A stretch of 52,230 nucleotides of DNA from Rachicladosporium sp. CCFEE 5018 (GCA_002077045.2 KZ111144.1:871976-924205); one strand, 5' to 3'; counted from the stretch's first letter, positions 11,501 through 23,026 are shown. Notes: generated from the letters alone by a model not told the origin. Numbers and translations are program-made.

Positions 11501-13515
11501 CTCGGTAATAAAATGCTGTTCTCGAGGTTCGACGACTGTGCGAGCAGTCTTAGTGTCCTCTCCTGGCGTGCTCGGTGATGTTATGGGAAACAACATGCTT
11601 TCTCGATTTCGATCGTTGGTCTCCAGCTTGTGATCGTGCAACAACGTGAAGGAGGAGGACGAGGAGTCTCGTTGCTCTCTCGGCAGAGCCACGACAATGT
11701 TGGAGTCAGTGTTTTGTGCATTACTAGTACGCATCGATAAACTGGTAATTTCCAAGTCAGGCGTCAGTTGCGACACAACTTTCAGCACGCTTTCGGCAAG
11801 AAGCTTCGGTACCGTTGTGACGTTCTCGAAATTCACGCTGCCGGAGATCTGTTCCAGTGTTGCGCTGACGATCTCCGAGATGTACGTCGCGCGTGCATCG
11901 AGCGAGCCTTCTACTGAGTCGACGTTCGGGCTAGTGAGTCGCGAAGGCAGTTTCGCGATCACATCGATCTGTTCAATCTGCAGGTCCGTGGCGACTCCGT
12001 CGGTCATTGAGATTCTGCAGGTTCTATGGAGGGGAACCATCAGCGCAATCGACCAGGCACTCTGTGCGCTCGGATCATTGCGACGAAGTGCTATTGCTGT
12101 GGCCGCCAAGGCCGGCCCTCTGGTGCGGAGGGTCACCGAGAATCGCATGGGAAGAAGCACGGGACATCGTGTTGAAATCTCGTCAATACACGCTTCGATG
12201 GCAGCGATTCCACATAGTGTCGAAGACTTGAAGAATCGCGCAATCACAGCAGAAAGATCGGCAGCTACCTGCGTGTAGAGATTGCTGGTGTCGGGATGCC
12301 AATGGTGTATTGCGACTTCAATCTGCGTAGCTTCGACTCTATGCTCAGCATTGGGAACTCTTCAGATAGTCAGCAAATTACAGTAGCCGGAACCTTGCGC
12401 TAACTTACAACTTTGCCTTCGCTGTGCAGATCTTTAAACAGTGAGCAGAAGATCCAATCTCCGGGTAGGTCTTGTGCACGGCTATCCTGGCTCGAGATAC
12501 AGATTGCAGCACAACGCTGCTACCTCGTAGCGAAAGGCACTTCGACAGCTGACTGCTTCGGAAGACAGACTCTACAGCTGTACTTGCAGCTTCAAGTAAG
12601 TCGGTGGGCGTGGCGAACGTACACTCGTTTATCGTCAAAAGAATGCCTTCACGAATAGCATCGTTATGCTGCTGCAGCGTGCCTTGTACGCGACTCTCGC
12701 GAACACCGTCTAATGCAATCGGCGGTTCGGGCACCACCATGTCCGGAGTATGGAGGGATGCTTCAACAGAAAAGGTTAAGTCTAGGGCGCCGCGGTGAGT
12801 CGAAGGTAGTCCACGGGTCACGCAAAGTCCATCGATCGCGAAAGTACCCGAAACGAGGTCCACATATGGCCTTGCGCACTGCTTATCGTTGTCTCTTTCA
12901 ACGCAGAGGCGAATCCCAAGACACCAGCCTCGGCCAAGGCGCTGCTCGTACGTTGAACGATGCGACGCGGCTAGCAGCTTGGGTAGCTGGCGGTCGTTGC
13001 GGCTGAAAACCTGGAGAAACACATCTTTGGGCGCCGCCATAAGATCCAGAATGCGCCATGCCGCGAGGTATAGCGTGTTCAGGCGAGAACGGATGTCGGT
13101 CCCTGTCCATCGAAGATTACGAGATGTGAGAGCTGACTGGATGTCATCGAGCTTGGGAAGTTCGTCCATGGGCTCCCTCGAGTACAATTTCGCCCCATAA
13201 GCACCCGCACCAAGTAGACGAGCAATGTTCGATGAGCCGCTGGAACTAGTAAGCAGCTGCACGGTGAAGGCTTGAGTGACAGGACTACCTGGGGAGGTCC
13301 AGCATGCCGGTGGTGAACTTGTGGGAGGATACTTCAGGGCGGAAATGCTGCCAATGGGAATCGCTTGTCAAGGTCGGAGGCAGAGTTCGCTGCGGTAAAC
13401 TCCATTGCTGTGGTTCATGAACAGGTTCGGCAATCGTTTGAGGGATGACTCGCCGTCGAACTAATTGACGAGGAGCTTTGCAACCACTTCGTCGTACCGC
13501 GCGAGCTTTCAGCAT
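8586..13515 (-). CDS. FOL1: FOL1-type folate synthesis protein (HPPK-DHPS) with giant N-terminus
   Basis: The C-terminal half is a clear HPPK-DHPS fusion. HPPK shows ALGSNMGDR, YESEPMYV and GPRNIDLDILLYGD. DHPS shows ILNTTPDSFSDGG, DVGGQSSRP, VNDISAG and LLGSSRKGFIG. Exons that I can place are 9768-8586, 10027-9819, 10498-10081, from 10555 upward, from 12359 downward, and 13256-12409. The introns are 9769-9818, 10028-10080, 10499-10554 and 12360-12408, plus one unresolved frame change at about 11450-11600. A first exon 13515-13333 (intron 13257-13332) would add an Arg-rich, mitochondrial-like N-terminus; otherwise the ATG at 13169 may be used. HPPK has no in-frame ATG upstream of its GSN motif, so it must be joined to the upstream exons. 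The predicted total is roughly 1,430-1,530 residues against 824 in yeast Fol1. The N-terminal part has weak DHNA-like strand-helix patterns but no clear active site. Confidence 0.75.
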
Positions 13516-14283
13516 CGTGCCGATTCCTCCGTCTATTTTGCACTGTCGTATTCCCAGATGATCTGGGCCAAATTTGGATATGCCGCAGCTCCATATTCAA
13601 AACAAGGTCACAGTACGAAGAGTCAGCTCTGGTCCCCTTGTCCGGAACACAGGCATCGAATCACTTATCCGCACTTCATGTAGGAGATGGGTGTTGAACG
13701 CGTGAAGTGGCTGACTAGAGTTCGCCCTATGAACGGCCTCGTCCGGGGGTGGCTTGCCCGATCGAGACTCTGCTCACCTCATCTCTACCATCTTCCCCGG
13801 AGTCTTCTCATATCGCAGTCACCCGATCACACTAACACTCGTTAGTAGTCCAATGGCGCTTTCGTCGGCAACGCAGCGGGTCGACCAACATATGTCGTAG
13901 TGCTTCGAGCACACTACACTAACAGGCCATTCCCAGCCCAAGACGACAGCGAGTCATTGATTTTGTAGGTTTCGCCACGCCAACACCGTCTTCCGACTGG
14001 GCATCCTTCGTACCTTGGCGACGATGCTACACCACTCCATCATGCCAAGCGCTGCGCCTACTGCGCCCAAGTTCACCAAATCCTTCGCGGCTCAAGACTA
14101 TCTAGCATTGGCATGTATACAAGGCCCATGTAGCGTCGCGGACGTGAGGTACTGTACCTATTGCTTTGCTACGCTCTTTCCTACTTCTGTCGCACCTCAC
14201 TTCGTACCTCATAAGCATTGTCCGTAAGGGAGATCTCAAGAAGAGTGCCGCCCGAAGATAGATCAAGCACCACCATCAACATA
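13516..14283. other. Intergenic, divergent promoter region
   Basis: This gap of 768 bp lies between the FOL1-type gene and the four-helix membrane protein gene, which are transcribed away from each other. The ORFs inside it are short and unconvincing. No RNA or repeat is recognised. Confidence 0.45.
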
Positions 14284-14958
14284 ATGCTCTCGTCCTTTCC
14301 TTCAACCCGCACGCAAAACCACTGGCGAGGCATCACAAACCCCGCATTCTGGCTGCTGCTATGTCTTGCCAGCACGATCATAACACTCATAATCACCATC
14401 ATAATCAACGCCACCGTCTCTTCGGATGGCCACAATGACTACAGTGCTGGGTACGCGCTTCTAAAGAGCCACGATCACTTCTTCAGGTTCGAGCACTTAC
14501 TGACCCAACTTTAGCACCGGTTGCACAATGATGCTACCCATGCCCGTCATCGCACTACTCTGGACATTGATCGATCTCGTCGTCTGCCGCTTCACACTTC
14601 TGCACCCGATCCACGCCCTCGTCATGTCCTTGCTACTAGCATTGGGCTACGCCGTCACCGGAGCGATCACAATCGCTATGTACGAGTGTGTTTCACCCAG
14701 GTGCAGTAAGACTGAGAGTGATCGTGCTAATGAAAGCTGCAGGTGGGGTACAGATGGGTCCTGGGCGCCAGGTGTCCCTATGCTGTTCACTTTCTTGCTG
14801 TAAGCCTGCTATAAGCTCAGTCGGAGAGTCTGGGTCGTGAGGCTAATTCGAGGGGCAGGTACACGATTTACATGAGCTATGCAGCCCGTGCCATCCATGC
14901 TGGGAAGAAGATGTCGAAGTCCGACCAGCGCATGTCGAATCTGCAAGGTTCTGCTTGA
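14284..14958 (+). CDS. Small four-helix membrane protein, unknown function
   Basis: The spliced product is 169 residues from four exons: 14284-14450, 14515-14700, 14743-14799 and 14859-14958. All phases agree. The introns are 64, 42 and 59 bp, with ACTGAC or GCTAAT-like branch sites. Four hydrophobic helices are visible: the first ends in IITLIITIIINA, the second contains VIALLWTLIDLVVC, the third is SLLLALGYAVTGAITIAMY, and the fourth is MLFTFLLYTIYMSYA. A short polar tail follows (KKMSKSDQRMSNLQGSA). The topology resembles fungal MARVEL-like tetraspan proteins, but I see no diagnostic motif, so the function is unknown. The gene model rests on splice phase and on helix continuity across the introns. 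Confidence 0.65.
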
Positions 14959-15196
14959 AGAGCATGCACGGGTGTGATAGGTGGATGTGGTAATGTATAA
15001 TGAGTGAGTCGCGATGTTGATACAGTCGCTACGAAGAGAATCACGGATGGCAAGTAGTAATGTCTAGTGTGTTACACCCCAACTGAACTTTGGGGCAGGT
15101 ATGAGCGGAGCGAACTTCACGTACCAACAGGAGAATTGAAAGATCGAACAGACGCCTTGCTCAACATGCTGCACAATCACTGTCGTGACTACGTAT

Positions 15197-16422
15197 CTAC
15201 AGCTTGCTCTTCCCGATGACAGCACTCGAACTGTCCGAGATGACCTTCACAGCATCCCCAACCATCTCATCGATGATAGCCTTCGCGCTCTTCCTCTCAT
15301 TGACCAAAGCAGCGACCTTACCCATCAAGAACGGCCTCGCGTTGTCCATCGTGTCATCATCAACATCGTCACCCATCTTCTCGAGGTCGTGCTCAACGGG
15401 GATTATGCCCTTGGAAGTAAGCTCCTTGATCTCGGCTTGGCGGTTGACTTCCCAGTCGTTCACGTAGGCATTGTTGCGGATGCGGAGTGGGCGGCCGGTG
15501 AAGATGATGGTGCGGATGTTGTCGTCGAAGCCGGAGGTGCGGACGGCTTCTTGGTGGGCTTTGGGTGCGCCGGCTTCCTGTACAGTTGTCAGTATGAGTG
15601 TGGCATAGCAGAAAGTGAGAGACGAACCTCCGACAAGATGAAGCGAGTGCCGATCCACACAGCCGTGGCACCCAGTGCGAGCGCAGCGGCAAGCGACTGC
15701 CCGTTGTACAAGCCACCTGCAGCTACAACTTGGATCTGGTGTCCAAGGCCGGATTTCTTGCCCTTCACCAATGCAGCCACGGCCGGAATCAAGACCGTGG
15801 TGGGGACATCACCCGTGTGACCTCCACCCTCGCCACCCTGGGCGCAGATGAGATCGACTCCGAGGTCAAGACACTTCTGGACGTGCTTGGGGTGACCGAT
15901 CATGTTCATGTATAGGATACCCGCACCGTGGAGGCGGTCGACGACGTGCTTAGGTGGTACACCGACGGCGGAAACGAAGAGCTTGGCGCCGGAATCGATG
16001 ATGATTGAGACGAGCTCGTCGAGTTTGCCCTTCGTGTAGTCGTAGCTAGTACTGTCAGCGCCTGTGTTCCTACGACCAAACCGACAGTCCGCTTACTTCG
16101 TCTTCCTCGCGCTACCACCAACTTGCGGAAGCAGCAGATCGACACCGAACGGTGCGTTCTTCTCCTTCAAGAAGCTCTTGAGCTCGGCGATCTGCTCGCG
16201 AAGCATGTCTGGGGTGTAGCCTACGCCACCGATCACACCAATCCCGCCAGCGTTCGAGACAGCTGCTGCGAGCTTCGGGCCTGCTGCGACGTTCATGCCA
16301 GCCAGCATGATTGGGTGGTTGATCTTCAAGAGATCTGTGGTGGTCGTACGGATTTGTTCTGTTGCCTGGTCAGCTTGCTGTCCGCCATGTTGATCTGGAC
16401 TAGACCTACGTGGGGACGCCAT
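15197..16422 (-). CDS. Nitronate monooxygenase (2-nitropropane dioxygenase family)
   Basis: This FMN-dependent enzyme oxidises alkyl nitronates to carbonyl compounds and nitrite, and detoxifies propionate-3-nitronate-like compounds. It has 374 residues in three exons: 16422-16097, 16045-15628 and 15577-15197. The introns are 51 and 50 bp and both carry CTGAC branch sites. Diagnostic parts are HPIMLAGMNVAAGPKLAAAV at the N-terminus, GGIGVIGG, the FMN and substrate loop AQGGEGGGHTGDVP, and AAGGLYNGQSLAAALALGA with WIGTRF. The first splice restores RKTNYDYTKG. An alternative upstream ATG at 16557 would add 45 residues; I prefer 16422 because the upstream extension has poor coding character. Confidence 0.9.
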
Positions 16423-16944
16423 GATCGCGGTAATTCTGGGAGAATGGTGCTGATTTGGGTGCTGATGGAGAGGATGATGCTCGAAGTATTGGGTTGGATA
16501 AGAAGAGAGTCTACAAGAGAGTCTACAGTACACTTGCTGACACCGATCGACTAGCATACGAGGAGGAGTCGACCTGCTTCACTCGCATACATCCACAGCC
16601 TCGGCTCATGACACCGAGGTAGCGCACGGTTCATGCTCACAAACGAGCTCGTGACTTCGTGCAACGTTCGTGCATGTAGTTTTATGTAAGGTGCTGTTTT
16701 GATGCATTCAATGACACAAGTGGGATGGTAGATGCTCTCCAAAAGATCCAGGGCGAGTCGTCGTGGAGTCCAGACCAGGATCGGGCATTCTCCAACCTCA
16801 AAATACTAGGCTGGCAGCTCCTGCGTACCTTCCTTCCCGCAGCACAACGACAACGGGAGCATATTGTCCCATCTCACACGTTAGATCCATACCAAGGCTG
16901 GGCACGACTAAGTCAGAATCTTCGCACGGCTACTGAGAGATATC
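16423..16944. other. Intergenic, divergent promoter region
   Basis: The stretch lies between the nitronate monooxygenase gene (-) and the 66-residue membrane protein gene (+). The first 135 bp could encode an N-terminal extension of the monooxygenase. Nothing else is recognised. Confidence 0.4.
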
Positions 16945-17145
16945 ATGTCGATCTGGCAGTCCTACCGCAACCTCTCGATGCGCACCCGCCTCATCGTAGG
17001 CTGTGGCATCATGGCCTACGCCGGATTCGGCTTGCTGGCATCTGACAAGGCCGAACAGGTCTTGGGCTATACTCCAACGGATGAGGACAAGCGACGGCTG
17101 CGTGAAAGTATACCGAAGGTGGTGGCAGTGGAGAAAGGACCTTGA
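16945..17145 (+). CDS. 66-residue single-pass membrane protein
   Basis: This is a complete small ORF with an ATG start. It has a short basic N-terminus (MSIWQSYRNLSMRTR), one membrane helix (LIVGCGIMAYAGFGLLA), and then a charged tail containing GYTPTDEDKRRLRESIPKV. The order of basic start, one helix and acidic/basic tail fits small proteins of the inner mitochondrial membrane or ER. The helix-then-tail pattern looks conserved-type to me, but I cannot name a family. It has no intron. The start context and internal organisation make chance unlikely despite the length. Confidence 0.55.
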   Translation: MSIWQSYRNLSMRTRLIVGCGIMAYAGFGLLASDKAEQVLGYTPTDEDKRRLRESIPKVVAVEKGP

Positions 17146-17533
17146 TCTCAGTATGTGCTGCAGAAGTACAGAGGGCGCATTCGGTTCGTAACAGACGTGG
17201 TGAAGCATGCACAAATTTACTACGACTGCATGTCTTCCCGAAGGAAAGAGCTGGCGAACGCTTCGTCTTTCATACGTCGTCAAGAAACCTTCTTGGTCCA
17301 CTAGATGGCGATGTGAGACTTTCACTTCACCCAACGTTGATTGTGCTATCACCCTCTGGAAATGTCGCGTGAGACTCAGACAGCGCTGCGAGCACTAAGA
17401 AACGTCCTTGTCATAACGTTCTTGTTAAGCAACCTCAGTCGGACCTTCATACGCCATCGCTTGTTCACCAAGATTCCATTCCGTATTGCAACGAGCTACG
17501 GACAGCAACTCCTGGGATATACGACCGGCTGCC
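17146..17533. other. Intergenic, nothing recognised
   Basis: This gap of 388 bp lies between two small plus-strand genes. It shows no ORF with coding character and no repeat or RNA signature. Confidence 0.4.
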
Positions 17534-18217
17534 ATGGACACTGGCTACGCTACACTGGCCAATACTCAGGGCAGTCCTGCTGCGTCTCAGAACATCATGC
17601 GACCAATCGGCGAGCGATCAGCGGAGAGCAGTACGACTGTTGCAAACGACCACATCGTCAAGAGCGCGGACAGTGGTGACACCGCACAGCCGTCAGAGTC
17701 TGAGATCCTGCGAGCTGCTCGATCACTCCTGAGGTCCATGAGTGAGATGGCTGCCTCAATCCCAGATGTACGGCCACCGGCTATATCAGCCACAAGCCCG
17801 CAGTCTAACGGCGATACGGGCCCCAATGACTTGCCTATCCTAGCAGACGCTGCTGCGACTGGGGAATGCGCGCCTGCCACTGGAGGGACCGAGCAAGCTT
17901 CGCCGCAAGATAGCGCGGCTGGAGTAATCCCGCCCGAGCTCTTCGAGATAGTAAGTGGTCATGGACAGGGCATTCGTAAATTGTGCGGCGCGATCGATGG
18001 CATTGTGGCACGCTTCGACGCGAACGACGCAACCACCGCAGGACTCAGCGAACAGCTCGAGGAGCTCAGAGAGCGCTTCAATGCTTTAGAGCTGCAGTAT
18101 GATAACATGAGTGGCGAGAACGAGGCATCGGATGACAACGGCAGGGCCGGGCCCTATACGCACAAAGTGTCACCTCCCGTTGAGCCCACTGGCATGACAC
18201 CGCCGAGTAAGAGATGA
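17534..18217 (+). CDS. Hypothetical protein with C-terminal coiled coil
   Basis: The predicted protein has 227 residues from the ATG at 17534 (MDTGYATLANTQ). The first two thirds are low-complexity, rich in Ser, Ala, Pro and Thr, and probably disordered. Residues near the C-terminus (about 165-200) form a likely coiled coil with heptad-like spacing in GLSEQLEELRERFNALELQY. The tail ends PPSKR. I recognise no domain. The coiled coil and the balanced amino-acid use argue for a real gene, but the evidence is moderate. There are no obvious introns. Confidence 0.45.
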   Translation: MDTGYATLANTQGSPAASQNIMRPIGERSAESSTTVANDHIVKSADSGDTAQPSESEILRAARSLLRSMSEMAASIPDVRPPAISATSPQSNGDTGPNDLPILADAAATGECAPATGGTEQASPQDSAAGVIPPELFEIVSGHGQGIRKLCGAIDGIVARFDANDATTAGLSEQLEELRERFNALELQYDNMSGENEASDDNGRAGPYTHKVSPPVEPTGMTPPSKR

Positions 18218-19939
18218 TAGTGGAGAGACTGCGTTGTTCGACTCGTTGAAGACTCATCAGCGCTCAGTAGCAGACCGTGAGCAATGCAGACACCTCCGTT
18301 GAGCGCTCTGAGCGTCTATTGGAGTAAATGCGTGAGCATGAGCAGCTTGCAAGTCAATCTGCGCAAGGAATGGAGAAGGAAAGGAGACTACAAGTGTGAG
18401 TTGGGCTGTGTAGTACATCAATCCTGTCATGCCTGAAAAGCAGAATATGGCGGAACTTCGTCGATTTGGGCATTGTTCCATCTCGAGGGACATTTCGAAG
18501 TGATGTGACCATGAAGCTTAATCTGTGCAACGTGCTTACCTTGAGTGCTCTGCTCGGATGCACATCCTTGCTTGACACGCGCGAACCCCATGTCTCTCCA
18601 CCGGCGCTGCTTTATCTTGACCTCCCTGATCCCTTTCACCACTAGATTTTCACGCCACCAGGCGATGGAACAGCGTACATAACTCCGCTTCGGCAAAGGT
18701 ATAGACCGTGATGGAGGCCGCCGTTCGGACATGATGTATCACATGACCCGTCCGATTGTGAGCAGAAAGACCATAGCTGGACAACTCATTATTACCATTT
18801 TGCTCTTCTCAGCTGAGGTCCAGTCGACATACTCGACGAGTACGAAGCCTATAGACTGGGCACTGCGGCTCGCAACGACGTTTGCTTTAGTCCCGGATCT
18901 GCTGGGGCCGTTCTGCATCGCTGGCATCCTGATGGCCTCCTCTTATTGATGGATCCCTGCAAGGGACCTCTCTTGCTACTCCCCTGCAATGGTCATCGCA
19001 AAAGCTGCCTTGCAGACGATACGATGGTAGCCAAGTCCAAGGATCTTCCTAGTTCAGACGACGGCAGCGTGTCTTCTCCTGACAGGTGATGCAATGACTG
19101 GACCTCTCCTGCATTCTGGCCCTCACCTTCTGACGACCTAGACCTCCATGTTCCCACGATCGGACGAATGTGCAGAAGACAATGCGCTCTCTGAGAAACC
19201 TCGTGGACTTTGTAAGGCTTGCGTTGACAAGGTCAGTAATCCACGGTGTTCAGGCTCTCACTTTCATCGCGCTGTCCAGAGTTGGCACATGGCGGAATGC
19301 CCTCTGGAAACCCACACGGAGTTCGATGTCCTGAAGTCGTTGCTCGGAATCTCCACTTCGCTGCATGATTGGACGCCATGGCGTTGGTGGCTTACTCCTG
19401 GTACCGCCGGCCGAGATCGGCTCTCGGGAGGAGCAAGCGTACAAGTACCCTGCACGCCCAGGTCGTGTCAAATTCAGGCTTATCGACCTCACTTGCTTAG
19501 AGCCCTGTTCTTGCGTGCGAATACAGAGCAAAGCGCAGAGATGAATCGCCAAAAGCACCGCAAAACCCACAGCTTCGGCTCCGATGGCTGCCGAAGTAGT
19601 CGCTGGCGAGTCGGACGCTGTGTGTGGGAGATCAGGGCAGTGCAGCAATTGGGGCCTGGGGCAGTCGTCTCTTGCGCGTGACGTGCTCCTATGCAGGTAC
19701 ACTCGGACAAATCTAACGTTGATACCTCCTTGTTGGTTGAGCATGACAGCTAGGTGATCACACCTTTCGGATACACATTCGCATACGCTCAGTATCTGTA
19801 TCTGCATGACACTATCTGGCTAACAGCAGACGGTCGCCGGCTCTGAGCTTGGTGAACATCTACACTCCTTCGCACAACTAACAGCCCGCAACCACCACTG
19901 ACCCCGGCTACGACTTCGACTCCTTTATCGACCGCAAAC
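18218..19939. other. Intergenic stretch with only weak ORFs
   Basis: The interval of 1.7 kb separates the hypothetical protein gene from the first C2H2 gene. Two overlapping ORFs on opposite strands (19148-19681 plus, 19250-19807 minus) and a 72-codon plus-strand ORF at 18731 are present. None is recognisable, and the opposed pair compete for the same bases. I do not call a gene here. Confidence 0.4.
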
Positions 19940-22049
19940 ATGCGCTTTCACATTGTCCTCGCCACGCTACTGCGTGCCACACTCGTTGCGACGCTCCCAC
20001 TGAACGGCCCACCTCACCCTGCTGTCCCCAACGACTTTGCCGCTCACGCGGAACTCGATCAAACCGAATCCACCAACCCGGATTCCGATGTCATGGAATG
20101 GGAGATGGGAGCCCCCCCTACCGATATGCCGCAGACCCCATTTGCTGGACCACTCGCCGACGTTGCTACTACGGGTGCCAACAGTCTTGACCCCGGCCTG
20201 GGCAGCGACAATGCCGAGTCCGAGCTGGGGGACCTGCAACTCGAGGAGTATTTCACCGCGGCGATCGAGGACTCGATGATCGACGAACCGACCTGCATCT
20301 TTCCGGCTCGCCTTACCTGCGCCGAAGACTACTTCACTGGTAGTGAGAGACTGCCCCTGGATGCTCGCAGCTTCTGTTGGCCACCACATCTTCTCGATGA
20401 CCCGCATTGGACAGAATTCTGCGAAGCGAGAGCGTGTGCCGATGCTCACGCTGCAACTGTCATTGCTGAGAGCGTCGTCCCAGCTGCCCATGTGGATGCT
20501 TTCAACGCAGATGTGGACCAGGATGAGATTCGAGAGGATAATCCGTTGTTGCGACTACACACTGTGTTGGAACGAGAAGATTGGTTTCCGCAGAATCCAG
20601 CAAAAGTTGACATCCAATCTTCAACCGAGCACACTTTGACCCAAGAGCAGGAATATCAGGGCACGGTACAGGACGCCGTCGAGGGGCGCGAGTATGAAGC
20701 ACAACATACGGGTCCAGATGGTCTCGATAGGCACAATTCGGGCCCAGGGTACGGTGTCGATCAGATGGACGTCGGCGGTGATATCGCTCGCGATAGTATA
20801 GAGGGACGCCAGTCCTTGCAGTCCACCCACCACGATCGTCATGCAGCAAGACAGAAGTGGCTGTTTTTGACGTCGCTGCTTCGAGAGAGGCTGGCGTATG
20901 CTCTTCGAGATCAGCTGCGCCATGCCATCGTGGAGTCGGGCAGTGGCCGAGTGCAACACGTCGACGTCCGTTATGCGCCAGATGAGGCAGAGGTGGCACG
21001 ACGGAAGCAAGACATGATCGGCGTGCAGGAGAAGAAGGGCAAAATTGTGGCATGCGATAGATGTCCCAGGCGATTCAAGACTAGATCTGGGATGCTGTGA
21101 GTACGGTCGCTGTTCCATGTCTACCTGTAGGCGCTGACCAGTAGCTAGGATACATCAGAAGAAAGACGAGTGCAACAAGTACCTTTGTGGTTTTGACGAC
21201 TGTCTGTTCGACTCGTATGAAGCCAAGACCGTGGAACGCCATCGACAGACCCACATCAAGACGGGGACATATGAGATTGATAACCCATATCCTTGCGAGC
21301 AGTGCACACAGCGTTTCCCGAGAAAGGACCATCTACCACGGCATAGCATCACCGCACATCCTGCAGGTCCGACGCAGGTCCCAAGTCTGAACGGTGCGTT
21401 TAAAAATGCAGCCAAGGACCCGCAACAGAGCAGCAGTACAGTCATCTCAGATCTTGCGGATGCAGTCTCTAGCTCCATCCCGGATATGGACCCGGAAGAG
21501 TACGCTATGCTGATCGCTCAGATCATGGCTGAGGATCTAAAGAGCGACTTGTGTAAACGCAATAAGCAACCAGCACCCAACGACGGGCACAATCCAGAGA
21601 ACACTGCAGAGCACCGTAACTGTGCACAGTCCGGGTCAGGCAGCGGGGTCCCACGTATCGGTGACATCCCTGTGCAGCCGATCGACGACGAAGATGATCT
21701 CGGATACAGGGTTCCATCTAGCAGCCGTGCACGACCGTCTCAGCGTACGGAGACAAGTACCGGTGGTGGCTCGTCCAGCCAGGCTGGCTCGTCTCAGCAT
21801 CGGTCATCGCAGCATGCGGACGACGATGCTGGTCGCTTTTCGAGTGGGCCCCGTCGATGGTCTCCGTACGCCTCGGTTGTGCCTCCCGAGTCCCGCCGGC
21901 GCCGTCGTGCCACCGATCGTCGCGGTCCAGTGCGGTGGGACGTTCATTCCATACTCCCAGATGAGCCTGACGATGAGGCTTCTGGCTCCGACGAGGACCA
22001 GGATGCCGAGAACGAACCTGAGGGCGAACGCGATCGTTGTGGCGGGTAG
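19940..22049 (+). CDS. C2H2 zinc-finger protein with signal-peptide-like N-terminus
   Basis: There are two exons, 19940-21096 and 21149-22049, giving 685 residues. The 52 bp intron has a GCGCTGAC branch site and interrupts the first finger. Three fingers follow one another: CDRCPRRFKTRSGM continuing into IHQKKDEC, then C-x4-C-x12-H-x3-H (starting CGFDDC), then C-x2-C-x12-H-x4-H (YPCEQCTQRFPRKDHLPRH). The C-terminus is Ser/Arg-rich and then acidic (ENEPEGERDRCGG). The first 22 residues (MRFHIVLATLLRATLVATLP) read like a secretion signal, which is odd for a DNA-binding protein. The next in-frame ATG, before EWEMGAPP, is the alternative start. It is probably a transcription factor. Confidence 0.7.
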
Positions 22050-23026
22050 TGTTGTGGTTTTCTTTGTGGCTTTTCTTATCGTGACTCATTGTCGGACCCT
22101 CGTCTTCGATTCGTCCTTACTTTTGGGTCTGCCTTGAGAGCAGCCATGATATGTTTGGATGTGGAAGATCCCCTTTTAGCGTGGCGCTGGTGCAATGGAA
22201 ATCTGGAGTTTGAGGTCATGGGCAGACGACTAAATCAACGAACACATGGGAGGTTCATTGAACTGCATGGCATTACGGGACGCTGTGAACAGGACGCGAG
22301 CGGTATATAGACAGATTCATGTGCAGATCAGCTGTGCCACCATCCTTCCGTGAGAGGCGTCCACGGCCTCTAGTGCGCACTCTAGCTGTCACGTCGCTTA
22401 AGGCAGGCAACGAGTCACCTGCACACATTGACCGCGGAGGCCTTGCTCCATCTCCTGCAGTGAAGTTGTACAAAGATATGTGAGTGGTCATATTGAGTCG
22501 CAAGCCGCGCTACACGAACTGTTGGCAAGGTATCGATGCAGCTGAAGTGTAGGTGGCCAAACTGGGTTGGTTGGCTGCGGAGGCTGCGTTACCGCCCTTT
22601 GACTTCATGTACGGCACAGGTTTCGAGTCAATCAGGACGTGGCACTTGTGAGAGGTTGCCTGGAATTCATGACGCATATAAGGGCCTTTCTAATATATCA
22701 TAACAACATACGCTGCTTTCCCAGTGCCGTCTATCCTTCCCTGAATGTTTTTGACCGATTCCATCGCATGCAAACATCCAACGCAAGCAAGAAACGCTAA
22801 TATCGAAGTCATGGACAATCGCCCTAGGGAACACGCAACGCAAATTGGGTATCTATAAAAGTCACACCGGACTGTACAAGCCTCTGTGAAGGATATACGC
22901 AGCATAAACGGAAAGCATCGCGTCATGGGGCAGCAAAGGTCGCCAGCGACCTTGAGATTCTGTTTGGCGTACGCCGAAGCTCCACATCGACGCCAGCATC
23001 GATTGCGGACTTGCGTGAAGTATCCA
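22050..23026. other. Intergenic between convergent C2H2 genes
   Basis: The interval of 977 bp lies between the 3' ends of two zinc-finger genes facing each other. No ORF with coding character is seen. It should contain both terminators. Confidence 0.4.

Noticed and set aside
18731..18949. 72-codon ORF with a hydrophobic stretch
   Set aside because: It has an ATG, but the hydrophobic run is weak and nothing supports expression; too little to call a gene.
19148..19807. Pair of overlapping ORFs of about 180 codons on opposite strands
   Set aside because: Neither has a recognisable domain, splice partner or clear coding bias, and only one could be real.
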